A stretch of DNA of 6,986 nucleotides, taken from Alphaproteobacteria bacterium. Its GTDB lineage: Bacteria > Pseudomonadota > Alphaproteobacteria > Rickettsiales > UBA998. This document shows, piece after piece, positions 1 to 6,093 of this stretch. The notes under the pieces were generated by a model. The model worked only from the letters and a program-made list of their open reading frames with translations. It ran no database searches and was not told the DNA's origin. Each line of letters opens with the position of its first letter. Position 1 is the first letter of the stretch. The DNA lies in NCBI GenBank assembly GCA_021730835.1, contig JAKFYP010000078.1, forward strand, positions 1 through 6,986. Direction: 5' to 3'. The translations under genes and the position numbers were made by a program.

Positions 1-2886
1 GGAGAGCGTGTTATTCGCTCCGGTGTCAATAATATAATCGTCATTCGCCGTGCCGGTGACAAGTTTGGAATTCTGTGAAGCGATGGTGGTTGCCACGGGC
101 GAACCGGTCGCATCCGAGCGGATATCGTCCACCAGTTGCGCCAGTGTAAGGGGCAGGGTGCGCCCGGATGCCGCCTCGACGACATCGGTCAGCAGATGAT
201 AATCACCCATGCCGATAACTTCGTAATCGCCGCCCGGCTGACCGATGAAATTGGTTTCCGAAGGCACGATGCGCTCGACAAAATCCTTCAAATCGTTGAG
301 CAGTGCGGCGTGACTGGCCCAATAGGTCGTGGCGGCGGACGCGGTAGTCGGCATGTTGTCGAAGATGGCATCCAGTACGCCGCGAAGCTGTACGGCTCCT
401 GTCTCGAACCCGCCTTTTTCCTTCACGTATGTCAGATCGCCATAGAGAGATTTAAACGGCCCCTGCGTCAGCAGCAGCGTGCGGTAGGTCAGCACGGTGT
501 TATTCCACAATGCCTGTAGTTCGGCGGCTTGCCCGGTAGTCGGATTGCCGCTGAGCGGCTCCCCGGAGAATTTCTCCAGCGCCGCCAGCTTGCGTCCGTC
601 GAAATTCGGCCCCCGGCTCGTCGTGCCGACTGATTGCGTGCCCGTCCAGCGGTAGATAATCGCCTCCACCTCATCGGTAAACGTATCGGGATGCGCTATG
701 CCCATATTCTTCAGTGAAGTCACCAGATTCAGCAGCGTGGCATCCTGCGTCATGGCGATATGCAGATCGGCGGCGCTGCCATGCCCCGGCAGATAGGGCA
801 ACGCTTTCGCCGCCGCGCTGGCAACGGTCGCGCCCCTGTAGACGCTCTCGTACTGGTTCACGTCGAAGCCGATATCGGCGATGGTTCGCGTTTGGCCGTT
901 GATAGTGAAAGTGGTCTGCGCCACGATCACATTCCCGTTTTGCACCGTCCCGGATGCCGCGCCGTTTAAGCGGATCGCCGTGATGCCGAGTGAGGAAAGC
1001 GTCAGCAATTCGCCGCTGTCGGTGATGCCGTCAGTATCCGTATCGCGCCAGATTTTCAGGCCGCTCAGTTCGGAGCCACTGACAATCCCGTTGCCGGTCG
1101 TGTCATAGGAGACCAAATGCGAGAAACCCGAGCCGGTCGCATTGCCGAATAACTCGCCGATATGATCCACCTTGCCGTTGCCGTTTAAATCCCGCACCAG
1201 CAGCCCGTCATCCGGTTTGACCCAGCTCGTGCGCTCCGCGAACCCGTCATTATCCATGTCGAAGTAGACGCCCTGATTCTGCCGGTTGCCCAGTTCCAGA
1301 CCGTCCCCGTCAAGATCGAGCACCAGCGGATCAAAGGCATCATTGCCGAACATCGCCTGCGTCGCTTTCAGCAAATCCCAAAGACGGGTTTGCTCTCCCA
1401 ACGCCAGTTCGTAAATCTCGATATGCGCATCGCCCTGTTGCAGATAGGGGCGGGTATAGTCCTTGATAAAGGCGACCTGATCGTCGTCCCACAGCCACTT
1501 GGCAACCAGCGTCGCGCCTTCCTCGGCATTGATGTCGCCGCCCCAGACCTGATAACCATGCCCCCAGTAATTCCATGCCACCGGCGCATCGAAACCCAGT
1601 TCCTTCTGTCCCCCGGTCAATGCGAAATTATTGACGTAAACGTAATCGTTGCGCTCAACATCTTTGATTTCCGCCCAGGCAAATACGCCGAAATGGTCGC
1701 CCCCCCCGCCGCCATGCAACGTAGCGCGGCTGCCTGAGCCTAAAATATACTCTTCTTCCCCGTTGACCAGCCTGCCAACCCCCTGATATGCCGCCAGCAC
1801 ATCCACATCCGCATCGCCAAAAACCACATCGTCTTCGTCAACATAGGCGAAATCCACCTGCCCATCACCGCCGGAATCTTCCTGCTCCTTATCGGCATAG
1901 AGCACGTTCTTGCCCACCCCGCCGACCAGCGTATCCTTGCCCTTGCCGCCTACGAGGATGTTATCCACATACCCCGCAATCAGCAGGTCATTCCCATCCC
2001 CGCCGATCGCTTTCTCGATATGTATCGCTTCTTCCCAGTCTTTATCGGGATCAAGAGCAATGCCGATTGCCTCGTTTACCTGATAAAATTTCCCTCCGGC
2101 CTGACTGCCTACAAGCGATAGCCTTGGCTTCCCATCCTCGTCAATTCCGCCGCGTAAATCCAGTAACACATCCTTGATATTGCCGCCGGAAAGCCCGCTG
2201 GCATCAAGCACATCCGCCCCTCCGGCGTCCCAGATCGCCCACGCTTTATTGCCGCCGGTTAGGGAATAAGTCGTATCTCCGGAGTTGTAAGAATCATTCT
2301 CCCCGTAAAGATACTGAGCCGCCGCCACATCGTATATCATCGGCGTCGCAGCCAGAAGACCCCGATACGCATTGTAAGACATGATGCTTTGGCTGTGATC
2401 GTAGGCCGGGTCAAACCCATCCACACCCGGATGACCAAGGCCCAGCGCATGCCCAATTTCGTGAATTGATAAATAATACCCAGCTTCACCAGGTTGGTAG
2501 CCCGCTTGCCCTATTTTAAGGAACACATCTACATTTGTGGCTTTATCATTTGGCTGATCTACATAAGTGCGTCCGCCTGCACTTAAATTGCCTGGCACAT
2601 ATCCTATTTGTGAATAAACTATGTCAGGAGCGTCATTGTCTATATTGAAAGATATTTTGGCGATATTTTTCCATGTTTGCATTGCTGCCACGATGGCAGT
2701 TTGCTGAGCGCCAGTCATGATTTGCGCTTTTTGATTATTAAGTTCCGCTGTTTCGCTACGAAAACTTTTGCTTGGATTAAACGTGTAACTCGCAGACCCT
2801 TGGGTATTAGTAGACCCGGTTAAAGAATACAAACCTTCGTGAAGAACAAGATTAATTAAGGGGTTTTCACTTAGAGTAACAGTCAT
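1..2886 (-). CDS. Serralysin-type (M10) RTX metallopeptidase with FrpC-like self-processing module, 3' part outside window
   Basis: An uninterrupted reading frame of 962 codons runs off the left edge without a stop. Seen: no signal peptide. Residues about 30-190 form a zinc metallopeptidase domain with HEIGHALGLGHPG at 142-154 (zinc ligands H142, H146, H152; catalytic E143) and the Met-turn SIMSYN at 167-172 (M169, Y171), the hallmarks of serralysins. RTX nonapeptides follow at about 296-330 and 391-399. Residues 519-640 hold five DxDxDG-type calcium loops (D524, D543, D566, D595, D615), beginning with DPLVLDLDGDG as in FrpC. Residues about 690-820 match a domain common in large RTX proteins (IYRWTG, RKLAALEKF). 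New RTX-like sequence begins at about 945. Known: such proteins are secreted by type I systems and fold with calcium outside the cell. The ATG overlaps the inhibitor stop (ATGA) and has AAGGA 6 nt upstream. The first 141 codons are AT-rich compared with the rest. The peptidase call is firm; substrate and total length are unknown. Confidence 0.93.
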   Translation of the reverse strand, partial: MTVTLSENPLINLVLHEGLYSLTGSTNTQGSASYTFNPSKSFRSETAELNNQKAQIMTGAQQTAIVAAMQTWKNIAKISFNIDNDAPDIVYSQIGYVPGNLSAGGRTYVDQPNDKATNVDVFLKIGQAGYQPGEAGYYLSIHEIGHALGLGHPGVDGFDPAYDHSQSIMSYNAYRGLLAATPMIYDVAAAQYLYGENDSYNSGDTTYSLTGGNKAWAIWDAGGADVLDASGLSGGNIKDVLLDLRGGIDEDGKPRLSLVGSQAGGKFYQVNEAIGIALDPDKDWEEAIHIEKAIGGDGNDLLIAGYVDNILVGGKGKDTLVGGVGKNVLYADKEQEDSGGDGQVDFAYVDEDDVVFGDADVDVLAAYQGVGRLVNGEEEYILGSGSRATLHGGGGGDHFGVFAWAEIKDVERNDYVYVNNFALTGGQKELGFDAPVAWNYWGHGYQVWGGDINAEEGATLVAKWLWDDDQVAFIKDYTRPYLQQGDAHIEIYELALGEQTRLWDLLKATQAMFGNDAFDPLVLDLDGDGLELGNRQNQGVYFDMDNDGFAERTSWVKPDDGLLVRDLNGNGKVDHIGELFGNATGSGFSHLVSYDTTGNGIVSGSELSGLKIWRDTDTDGITDSGELLTLSSLGITAIRLNGAASGTVQNGNVIVAQTTFTINGQTRTIADIGFDVNQYESVYRGATVASAAAKALPYLPGHGSAADLHIAMTQDATLLNLVTSLKNMGIAHPDTFTDEVEAIIYRWTGTQSVGTTSRGPNFDGRKLAALEKFSGEPLSGNPTTGQAAELQALWNNTVLTYRTLLLTQGPFKSLYGDLTYVKEKGGFETGAVQLRGVLDAIFDNMPTTASAATTYWASHAALLNDLKDFVERIVPSETNFIGQPGGDYEVIGMGDYHLLTDVVEAASGRTLPLTLAQLVDDIRSDATGSPVATTIASQNSKLVTGTANDDYIIDTGANNTLS
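799..1332 (-). other. Putative Asp-Pro self-processing (clip-and-link) module inside the metallopeptidase
   Basis: This stretch encodes D519-P520 and the roughly 177 residues after it. The Asp-Pro bond (codons GAT CCG at 1332-1327) sits directly before LVLDLDGDG and is followed by DMDNDG, DLNGNGKVDHIGELF, DTTGNG and DTDTDGITDSGEL. In Neisseria FrpC, a module with this opening cleaves the Asp-Pro bond when calcium binds, and the freed Asp can form an isopeptide bond with a lysine. That this copy is active is inference. The 177-residue length is carried over from FrpC, so the C-terminal limit is approximate. Confidence 0.6.
1812..1923 (-). repeat. 112-bp near-identical segment, copy 1 (in metallopeptidase gene)
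   Basis: This segment matches 3524-3635 with three single-base differences in 112 positions and no gaps. It encodes residues about 322-358, including GGVGKNVLYADKEQEDSGG and a stretch ending VDEDDVVFGD. Similarity at this level between otherwise divergent RTX genes points to recent gene conversion or duplication. Outside the segment the sequences diverge abruptly on both sides. Confidence 0.93.
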
Positions 2887-3365
2887 TTCTTTTCCTTTAG
2901 GTTTTGAAGGGTAAGTATTTCATTAACCAAATTTATTTGTGAGCCATTTACTTCTTTTGTAAGGCCACAAGTTTGAATCCATATGAATTCGGTTGCTTCT
3001 GATTTAGTGGCATAAACCAAGTAATTGACATTATTATCCAACTTGTAATAGCAACTTGAGCCAGGCCCATCACTTTTAAAAAGAAGACCGTTTATATATT
3101 CCCCTTTAAAAACGTGAATAGCTTCAAACTTGTATTCGTAAAGGTTGGGTTCTTTTTCAGGATCACTCGGCTTTGCATAAGAGGTTTTTTTTGTTTTATA
3201 ATCCGTAAAAAGTGGAATTTTCCCTTCAACTCTTCCAATAAAAACAAAATCAGATTGGTCAAAGGCCTCTTTAAAGGTAGGTTTCTTCAGACAACCACAT
3301 GAGTATCCATTGTGAGGTGAGAGCAGCAAAACCCCAACCACCAAAACTGTTAAGGCCGATTTCAT
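2883..3365 (-). CDS. Exported TIMP-like (NTR-fold) putative metallopeptidase inhibitor
   Basis: The product is 160 residues with a signal peptide (MKSALTVLVVGVLLLS) whose likely cleavage, after NGYS, leaves CGC as the mature N-terminus. Known: TIMPs begin with Cys-x-Cys right after the signal peptide, and that first cysteine binds the target's zinc. Seen: mature Cys1, Cys3, Cys83 and Cys111 could make the two N-terminal TIMP disulfides; the order of motifs also fits (AFDQSDFVFIGRV, YEYKFEAIHVFKGE, SSCYYKL, YLVYA, TCGLTKEV). There is no lipobox, so it should be soluble and periplasmic. The stop overlaps the start of the M10 peptidase gene, pointing to that enzyme as target (inference). The start at 3365 is chosen for its GAGGA 5 nt upstream; an in-frame ATG at 3377 would add MRNA and is also possible. 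The gene is AT-rich. It is unrelated to the AprI/Inh inhibitors of classical serralysins. The fold call is good; inhibition is untested. Confidence 0.82.
   Translation of the reverse strand: MKSALTVLVVGVLLLSPHNGYSCGCLKKPTFKEAFDQSDFVFIGRVEGKIPLFTDYKTKKTSYAKPSDPEKEPNLYEYKFEAIHVFKGEYINGLLFKSDGPGSSCYYKLDNNVNYLVYATKSEATEFIWIQTCGLTKEVNGSQINLVNEILTLQNLKEKK
2893..2897 (-). promoter_or_regulatory. Ribosome binding site of the metallopeptidase, inside the inhibitor gene
   Basis: AAGGA on the minus strand lies 6 nt before the ATG at 2886 and within the last codons of the inhibitor gene (encoding LKEK). Together with the ATGA overlap it implies that the peptidase is translated from the inhibitor message, probably by translational coupling. 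Confidence 0.75.
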
Positions 3366-3382
3366 TGCATTCCTCATCCGAC

Positions 3383-3467
3383 AAGCATCCTTAAACTTCT
3401 ATAACACCGTTCACAAATTGCAACAGGATTTTTACACAATTTTTACAAGTTACCCCTTCTCAGGAGG
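3383..3467 (-). promoter_or_regulatory. Intergenic leader before the inhibitor-protease pair, homologous to the leader at 5867-5910
   Basis: This stretch follows the RTX gene stop. In minus-strand order it holds a CTGAGAAGGGGT element, two TGTAAAAAT repeats 11 bp apart (3428-3436 and 3439-3447), a TTGCAA palindrome (3418-3423), TTATAGAA, and AAGGA (3388-3392). The part from TTGCAATTTG to AAGG aligns with the leader of the 4867-5850 gene. A promoter is likely given conservation and A-tracts, but TTGCAA and TATAGA are only 14 bp apart, so no standard sigma-70 site can be assigned. I see no rho-independent terminator between the two gene pairs. Confidence 0.5.
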
Positions 3468-3471
3468 TTAA
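3453..3471 (-). repeat. 19-bp conserved element at an RTX gene 3' end, copy 1
   Basis: CCCCTTCTCAG, two variable bases, then GGTTAA (plus-strand reading) occurs here and at 6055-6073. The TTA inside it is the stop codon of the 3468-4844 gene. An A-rich tract (TTGTAAAAA on the minus strand) follows at similar distance in both copies. Confidence 0.75.
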
Positions 3472-4844
3472 TAGTAAGCGGCTGTAAACGGATGGTTTTG
3501 CTGCGAGGCCCAGAATACATCTCCATCGCCAAAAACCACATCGTCTTCGTCAACATAGGCAAAATCCACCTGCCCATCGCCGCCGGAATCTTCCTGCTCT
3601 TTATCGGCATAGAGCACGTTCTTGCCCACCCCGCCAAATAGCCTGTCCAGCCCTTTCCCGCCGACCAGCGTATCATTTCCGCCGTCCCCGTAAAGTATAT
3701 CGTCGCCATAGCCGAAACTAACCGCCGCTCCTGTACGATCATCTCCGTAGATAAGGTCGTTCCCGCCGCCACCCGCTATCACATCGTCACCCCCGTAACC
3801 GGTGATCGTATCGTTTCCCGCGCCTCCCGAAGTTTCTATCTTATCTTCAACCGCGGAACGGAAAACATCGAAAATCGCCCTCTCACCAGATAACAGCATG
3901 TCATCAAAGTGATCGCCAACCAGATAATCATTTCCAATGCCTCCATCAATCACATCGCCACCGCCACGCCCGATAATGTAGTTTGTATCGCTTGCCGGTG
4001 CATTCGCAATATTGCTGGCGTTTAAGGGTAAATCCGTTCCGTATAATTTATCTTTATACGCCCCGCCGATGATGGTATCGGAACCGTCATTGCCTTTAAG
4101 GGCGTTCGTTCCCTCTCCCTCCACCTGCAACCAGTCATCTCCGGCATTGCCGGATATTTGCAACACGCCGTTCGATGCGATAATCGTATCATTGCCGCCC
4201 TGCACGGAACTATGGGAGTGATCGCCGCTCAGGGAACCGCCGTTGGATGTGCCCCCTAAAATCACATCATCGCCGCTGCCGCCCTTCACATCATAAGCAT
4301 CATTGGTGTCATTGGGAATGAAGACGTCATTGCCTCCCAAAAGCTCGACCGTTCCGCCGTTTATATTGCCGATAAATACCTCAGCACCGTTCGTGCCCTG
4401 TTCGTAGGGGGGGAGTTCGTTTAAGAGAATAACCTCCCAGGCATTGCTAAGAAAAGCCTGCAGCGCGGTTTCCAAGCCCTGCTGCCCCCCTTCCATGGCA
4501 ATCTCTCTCGATGTAATGGAGACAAGCTTTGACGGGTTTAGCAGACTGACAAATTTAACTGCCCCAATCACTTCGTAAAGTTTTATGGGTGACGACAGCA
4601 ACGTAAATAGCGCATCAACATCATTTCTCAGGTCTTCATTTAAATCAATGAGCGTCTGATCTCCACTCAGCACGGCAGGATCTGTGGAATTAAGACTAAG
4701 AACGCGTTGTTCAACTTTATGATACTGGTTTTCTATTTTCGTAATTTTAGGTATGAGGTTAGTTAAATCAGCTGCTACACTTGGGTTAACCAATTTGATT
4801 TGATCTATAGCGCCTATTAACAAATCAATCGTTGTTCCCTGCAT
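3468..4844 (-). CDS. RTX calcium-binding repeat protein, probable type I secretion substrate
   Basis: The product is 458 residues with no signal peptide. Residues 1-145 look helical and match no family I recognise. From about 150 to 412 the protein is RTX repeats of the GGxGxDxLx type, tandem for example at 340-366 (GGAGNDTIT, GYGGDDVIA, GGGGNDLIY) and 395-412, which fold into calcium-bound beta-rolls outside the cell. Residues 404-440 are nearly identical, at DNA level too, to 322-358 of the metallopeptidase. The protein then stops after a short tail (DVFWASQQNHPFTAAYY) that would have to contain the secretion signal. The start has GGGAG 9 nt upstream (4854-4858) and lies 22 bp after the 4867-5850 gene, so the two probably form an operon. 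No catalytic domain is visible; it could be an adhesin, a surface-layer-like protein, or an effector whose active part is the N-terminal region. Confidence 0.9.
   Translation of the reverse strand: MQGTTIDLLIGAIDQIKLVNPSVAADLTNLIPKITKIENQYHKVEQRVLSLNSTDPAVLSGDQTLIDLNEDLRNDVDALFTLLSSPIKLYEVIGAVKFVSLLNPSKLVSITSREIAMEGGQQGLETALQAFLSNAWEVILLNELPPYEQGTNGAEVFIGNINGGTVELLGGNDVFIPNDTNDAYDVKGGSGDDVILGGTSNGGSLSGDHSHSSVQGGNDTIIASNGVLQISGNAGDDWLQVEGEGTNALKGNDGSDTIIGGAYKDKLYGTDLPLNASNIANAPASDTNYIIGRGGGDVIDGGIGNDYLVGDHFDDMLLSGERAIFDVFRSAVEDKIETSGGAGNDTITGYGGDDVIAGGGGNDLIYGDDRTGAAVSFGYGDDILYGDGGNDTLVGGKGLDRLFGGVGKNVLYADKEQEDSGGDGQVDFAYVDEDDVVFGDGDVFWASQQNHPFTAAYY
3524..3635 (-). repeat. 112-bp near-identical segment, copy 2 (3' end of RTX gene)
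   Basis: Partner of 1812-1923, with three mismatches in 112 bp. Here it lies close to the 3' end of the gene, encoding residues 404-440. In the metallopeptidase the same segment is internal, followed by over 600 further residues. Confidence 0.93.
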
Positions 4845-4866
4845 GATGATAAACTCCCAATTAATG

Positions 4867-5850
4867 TTAATTATATATTTTTGGATCGTATCTTGGAAAG
4901 ATTCCTACGCTCTGATCATATGAACGTAAGTAATAATAGCCCCCCATATACATCCCCCCGGTTTCAATGTCATAAACGTGTGAAGAAGACTCAACTTGCG
5001 GAAAGGGAACACCTTTATCCACCATGAAAGTAATCTTTAAAGGTAAGGGCCGGTTTGAAGGCATCATCGCTTTGGGAAGCGTCATGGGTTTAAGGATAGT
5101 AAAAACTCTACCGCAATTTGTATAATCCCTGTTTAGTTGCGGAAAGATTACAGTTGATTGTTTTTCCCATTCCTTAATATCCTTCTTTGTAGCCAACCGC
5201 ATGCCTCCCTCTTGTATTCTTGCTTCAAGCCATGCCGCAGCCTTGGAGTCTAATTGGCAGATTTTGGGGGATCCCCCTTTAATCGTACTCAGATGCGGAT
5301 AGGCGTCTTTATATGTAACCGCAACCTTTTCCTTCATCGGGTAATACGGCTTATCAGGAGCAGTCGGAAACCTCCCCGTATCCTGTTGCTCACCGTCATC
5401 ATAGGAGCCGCCCTGATACCAGCCGCCGGTATTCAAATCATAAATGGGAGATGAAGCTTGCGTATAAGGAAACGGCACACCGGAAGCGAGAATAAAAGTA
5501 ACCTCACCGGTCAATGAAATGTCCGGAGAAATTTCAAGTGGCAAATCCATTGGCTTCAGGATCACAAACGTACGCTTGCAATCGAGGATAAGGTCATGAA
5601 CAGGGCGTTTCTTTTCTCTGGCTAACCGCTCCCATGCCTGAATATCTTTTTGTCTGGCCAGTCGTATTTTTCCTTCCTCTATCTGCGCCTGTAACCATGC
5701 GGCTTCCTCCGGTTTCAGACGGCAAATGACTTTCGCATTGGTTTCGCTGACGAGATGTGGGTAGGACTCCCGCTCCTCCTGCGCCGCAACCGGGCCAGCG
5801 CCTATGAATATCAGGCTAATAGAAAGAAAAAGGGAAAAAATCGTCTTCAT
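4867..5850 (-). CDS. Exported protein of unknown function with two tandem copies of one domain
   Basis: I do not recognise this family. The 327-residue product starts with a signal peptide (MKTIFSLFLSISLIFIGAG, likely cleaved after PVAA at residue 23), so it should be periplasmic or exported. The mature part is an internal duplication: residues about 30-162 and 184-323 share YPHL, a cysteine (C43/C198), AAWLxAxIxEG, RLAxxKDIxxWE, a second cysteine (C91/C246), FxILKPMxLP, GVPFP, VYDxxTGGxYxGG-like and FP segments. The cysteines are exactly 48 residues apart in both copies, suggesting one disulfide per domain. The gene lies 22 bp upstream of an RTX gene and has a leader related to that of the TIMP-like inhibitor; by analogy it may be a periplasmic partner of the RTX protein (inference). 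The start has no Shine-Dalgarno of its own but overlaps the stop of a five-codon leader frame. Confidence 0.85.
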   Translation of the reverse strand: MKTIFSLFLSISLIFIGAGPVAAQEERESYPHLVSETNAKVICRLKPEEAAWLQAQIEEGKIRLARQKDIQAWERLAREKKRPVHDLILDCKRTFVILKPMDLPLEISPDISLTGEVTFILASGVPFPYTQASSPIYDLNTGGWYQGGSYDDGEQQDTGRFPTAPDKPYYPMKEKVAVTYKDAYPHLSTIKGGSPKICQLDSKAAAWLEARIQEGGMRLATKKDIKEWEKQSTVIFPQLNRDYTNCGRVFTILKPMTLPKAMMPSNRPLPLKITFMVDKGVPFPQVESSSHVYDIETGGMYMGGYYYLRSYDQSVGIFPRYDPKIYN

Positions 5851-5864
5851 AATTCTGTGTCCAT
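5847..5864 (-). promoter_or_regulatory. Candidate five-codon leader cistron (MDTEL) coupled to the exported-protein gene
   Basis: ATG GAC ACA GAA TTA TGA on the minus strand has a good AAGGA (5872-5876) 7 nt upstream. Its stop overlaps the ATG of the exported protein (ATGA), which itself lacks a nearby Shine-Dalgarno. Ribosomes may load here and reinitiate. In the homologous leader at 3377 the equivalent ATG is in frame with the inhibitor. It may instead be chance. Confidence 0.4.
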
Positions 5865-5866
5865 GA

Positions 5867-5910
5867 AGCTTTCCTTATGGAATTTCTAAACCACCTTTTG
5901 CAAATTGCAA
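5867..5910 (-). promoter_or_regulatory. Conserved leader, second copy, upstream of the exported-protein gene
   Basis: TTGCAATTTG, GGTG, TTTAGAA and AAGGA occur in the same order and near-equal spacing as in 3383-3423 before the inhibitor gene. It contains two TTGCAA palindromes separated by one base (5898-5910), an operator-like arrangement. I cannot name the regulator or assign clean -35/-10 boxes. Confidence 0.5.
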
Positions 5911-5931
5911 TCGTATTCTTATACCATTTCA

Positions 5932-6030
5932 CGATCAATGAAGTATTGATCGCGGTTACGCACCGTGAGGCGCGGCGCACGGTCGCGCTTGTCAATTCAC
6001 TTTCTGCGATACTCGATAGAAAGTGAATTG
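5932..6030. repeat. Cluster of three inverted repeats in the intergenic region
   Basis: Three adjacent potential hairpins: CGATCAAT/ATTGATCG (5932-5939, 5945-5952, 5-nt loop); ACCGTG/CACGGT (5962-5967, 5978-5983); and a perfect 13-bp pair CAATTCACTTTCT/AGAAAGTGAATTG (5993-6005, 6018-6030, 12-nt loop). The cluster sits between the two halves of a leader that is contiguous upstream of the inhibitor gene, so it looks inserted. It could be a small MITE-like or REP-like element or a structured RNA leader. Confidence 0.65.
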
Positions 6031-6054
6031 GTACTACATATTTTTTACAATCCA

Positions 6055-6073
6055 CCCCTTCTCAGTGGGTTAA
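6055..6073 (-). repeat. 19-bp conserved element at an RTX gene 3' end, copy 2
   Basis: Second copy of the 3453-3471 element, followed in minus-strand direction by the same A-rich TTGTAAAAA tract. Here it is not next to an intact gene but beside the insertion sequence. Confidence 0.75.
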
Positions 6074-6093
6074 CGGTGAGTACTTATAAAGGG
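6070..6093 (-). pseudogene. Possible 3' remnant of a third RTX gene
   Basis: Aligned through the shared 19-bp element, the minus strand reads PFISTHR and a stop against PFTAAYY and a stop at the end of the 3468-4844 RTX gene, 15 of 24 bases matching without gaps. The insertion sequence begins just beyond, so the rest of the gene would be cut off or displaced to the right. The stretch is short and the call is tentative. Confidence 0.3.

Noticed and set aside
136..2177. Several open frames on the plus strand and in other minus frames within 1-2886
   Set aside because: They lie entirely under the metallopeptidase frame, are rich in arginine, serine and proline as expected from antisense reading of GC-rich repeats, and show no domain or ribosome site.
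3300..3365. Lipoprotein signal on the TIMP-like protein
   Set aside because: The residues before the first cysteine are GYS, not a lipobox, which needs Leu or similar at -3. Ordinary signal peptidase cleavage also fits the TIMP N-terminus.
3450..3472. Rho-independent terminator after the RTX gene
   Set aside because: The CCCC...GG potential stem is short and imperfect and no T-run follows on the minus strand. Its conservation is better explained by shared ancestry of the two leaders.
3468..4400. Tandem repeats as a CRISPR or satellite array
   Set aside because: The periodicity is 27 bp in frame and encodes the nine-residue RTX calcium-binding motif, so it is coding repeat structure.
5816..6055. 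A 79-codon minus-strand open frame over the leader region
   Set aside because: It runs through the hairpin cluster and conserved leader and overlaps the signal peptide of the exported protein in another frame. Its composition resembles no protein.
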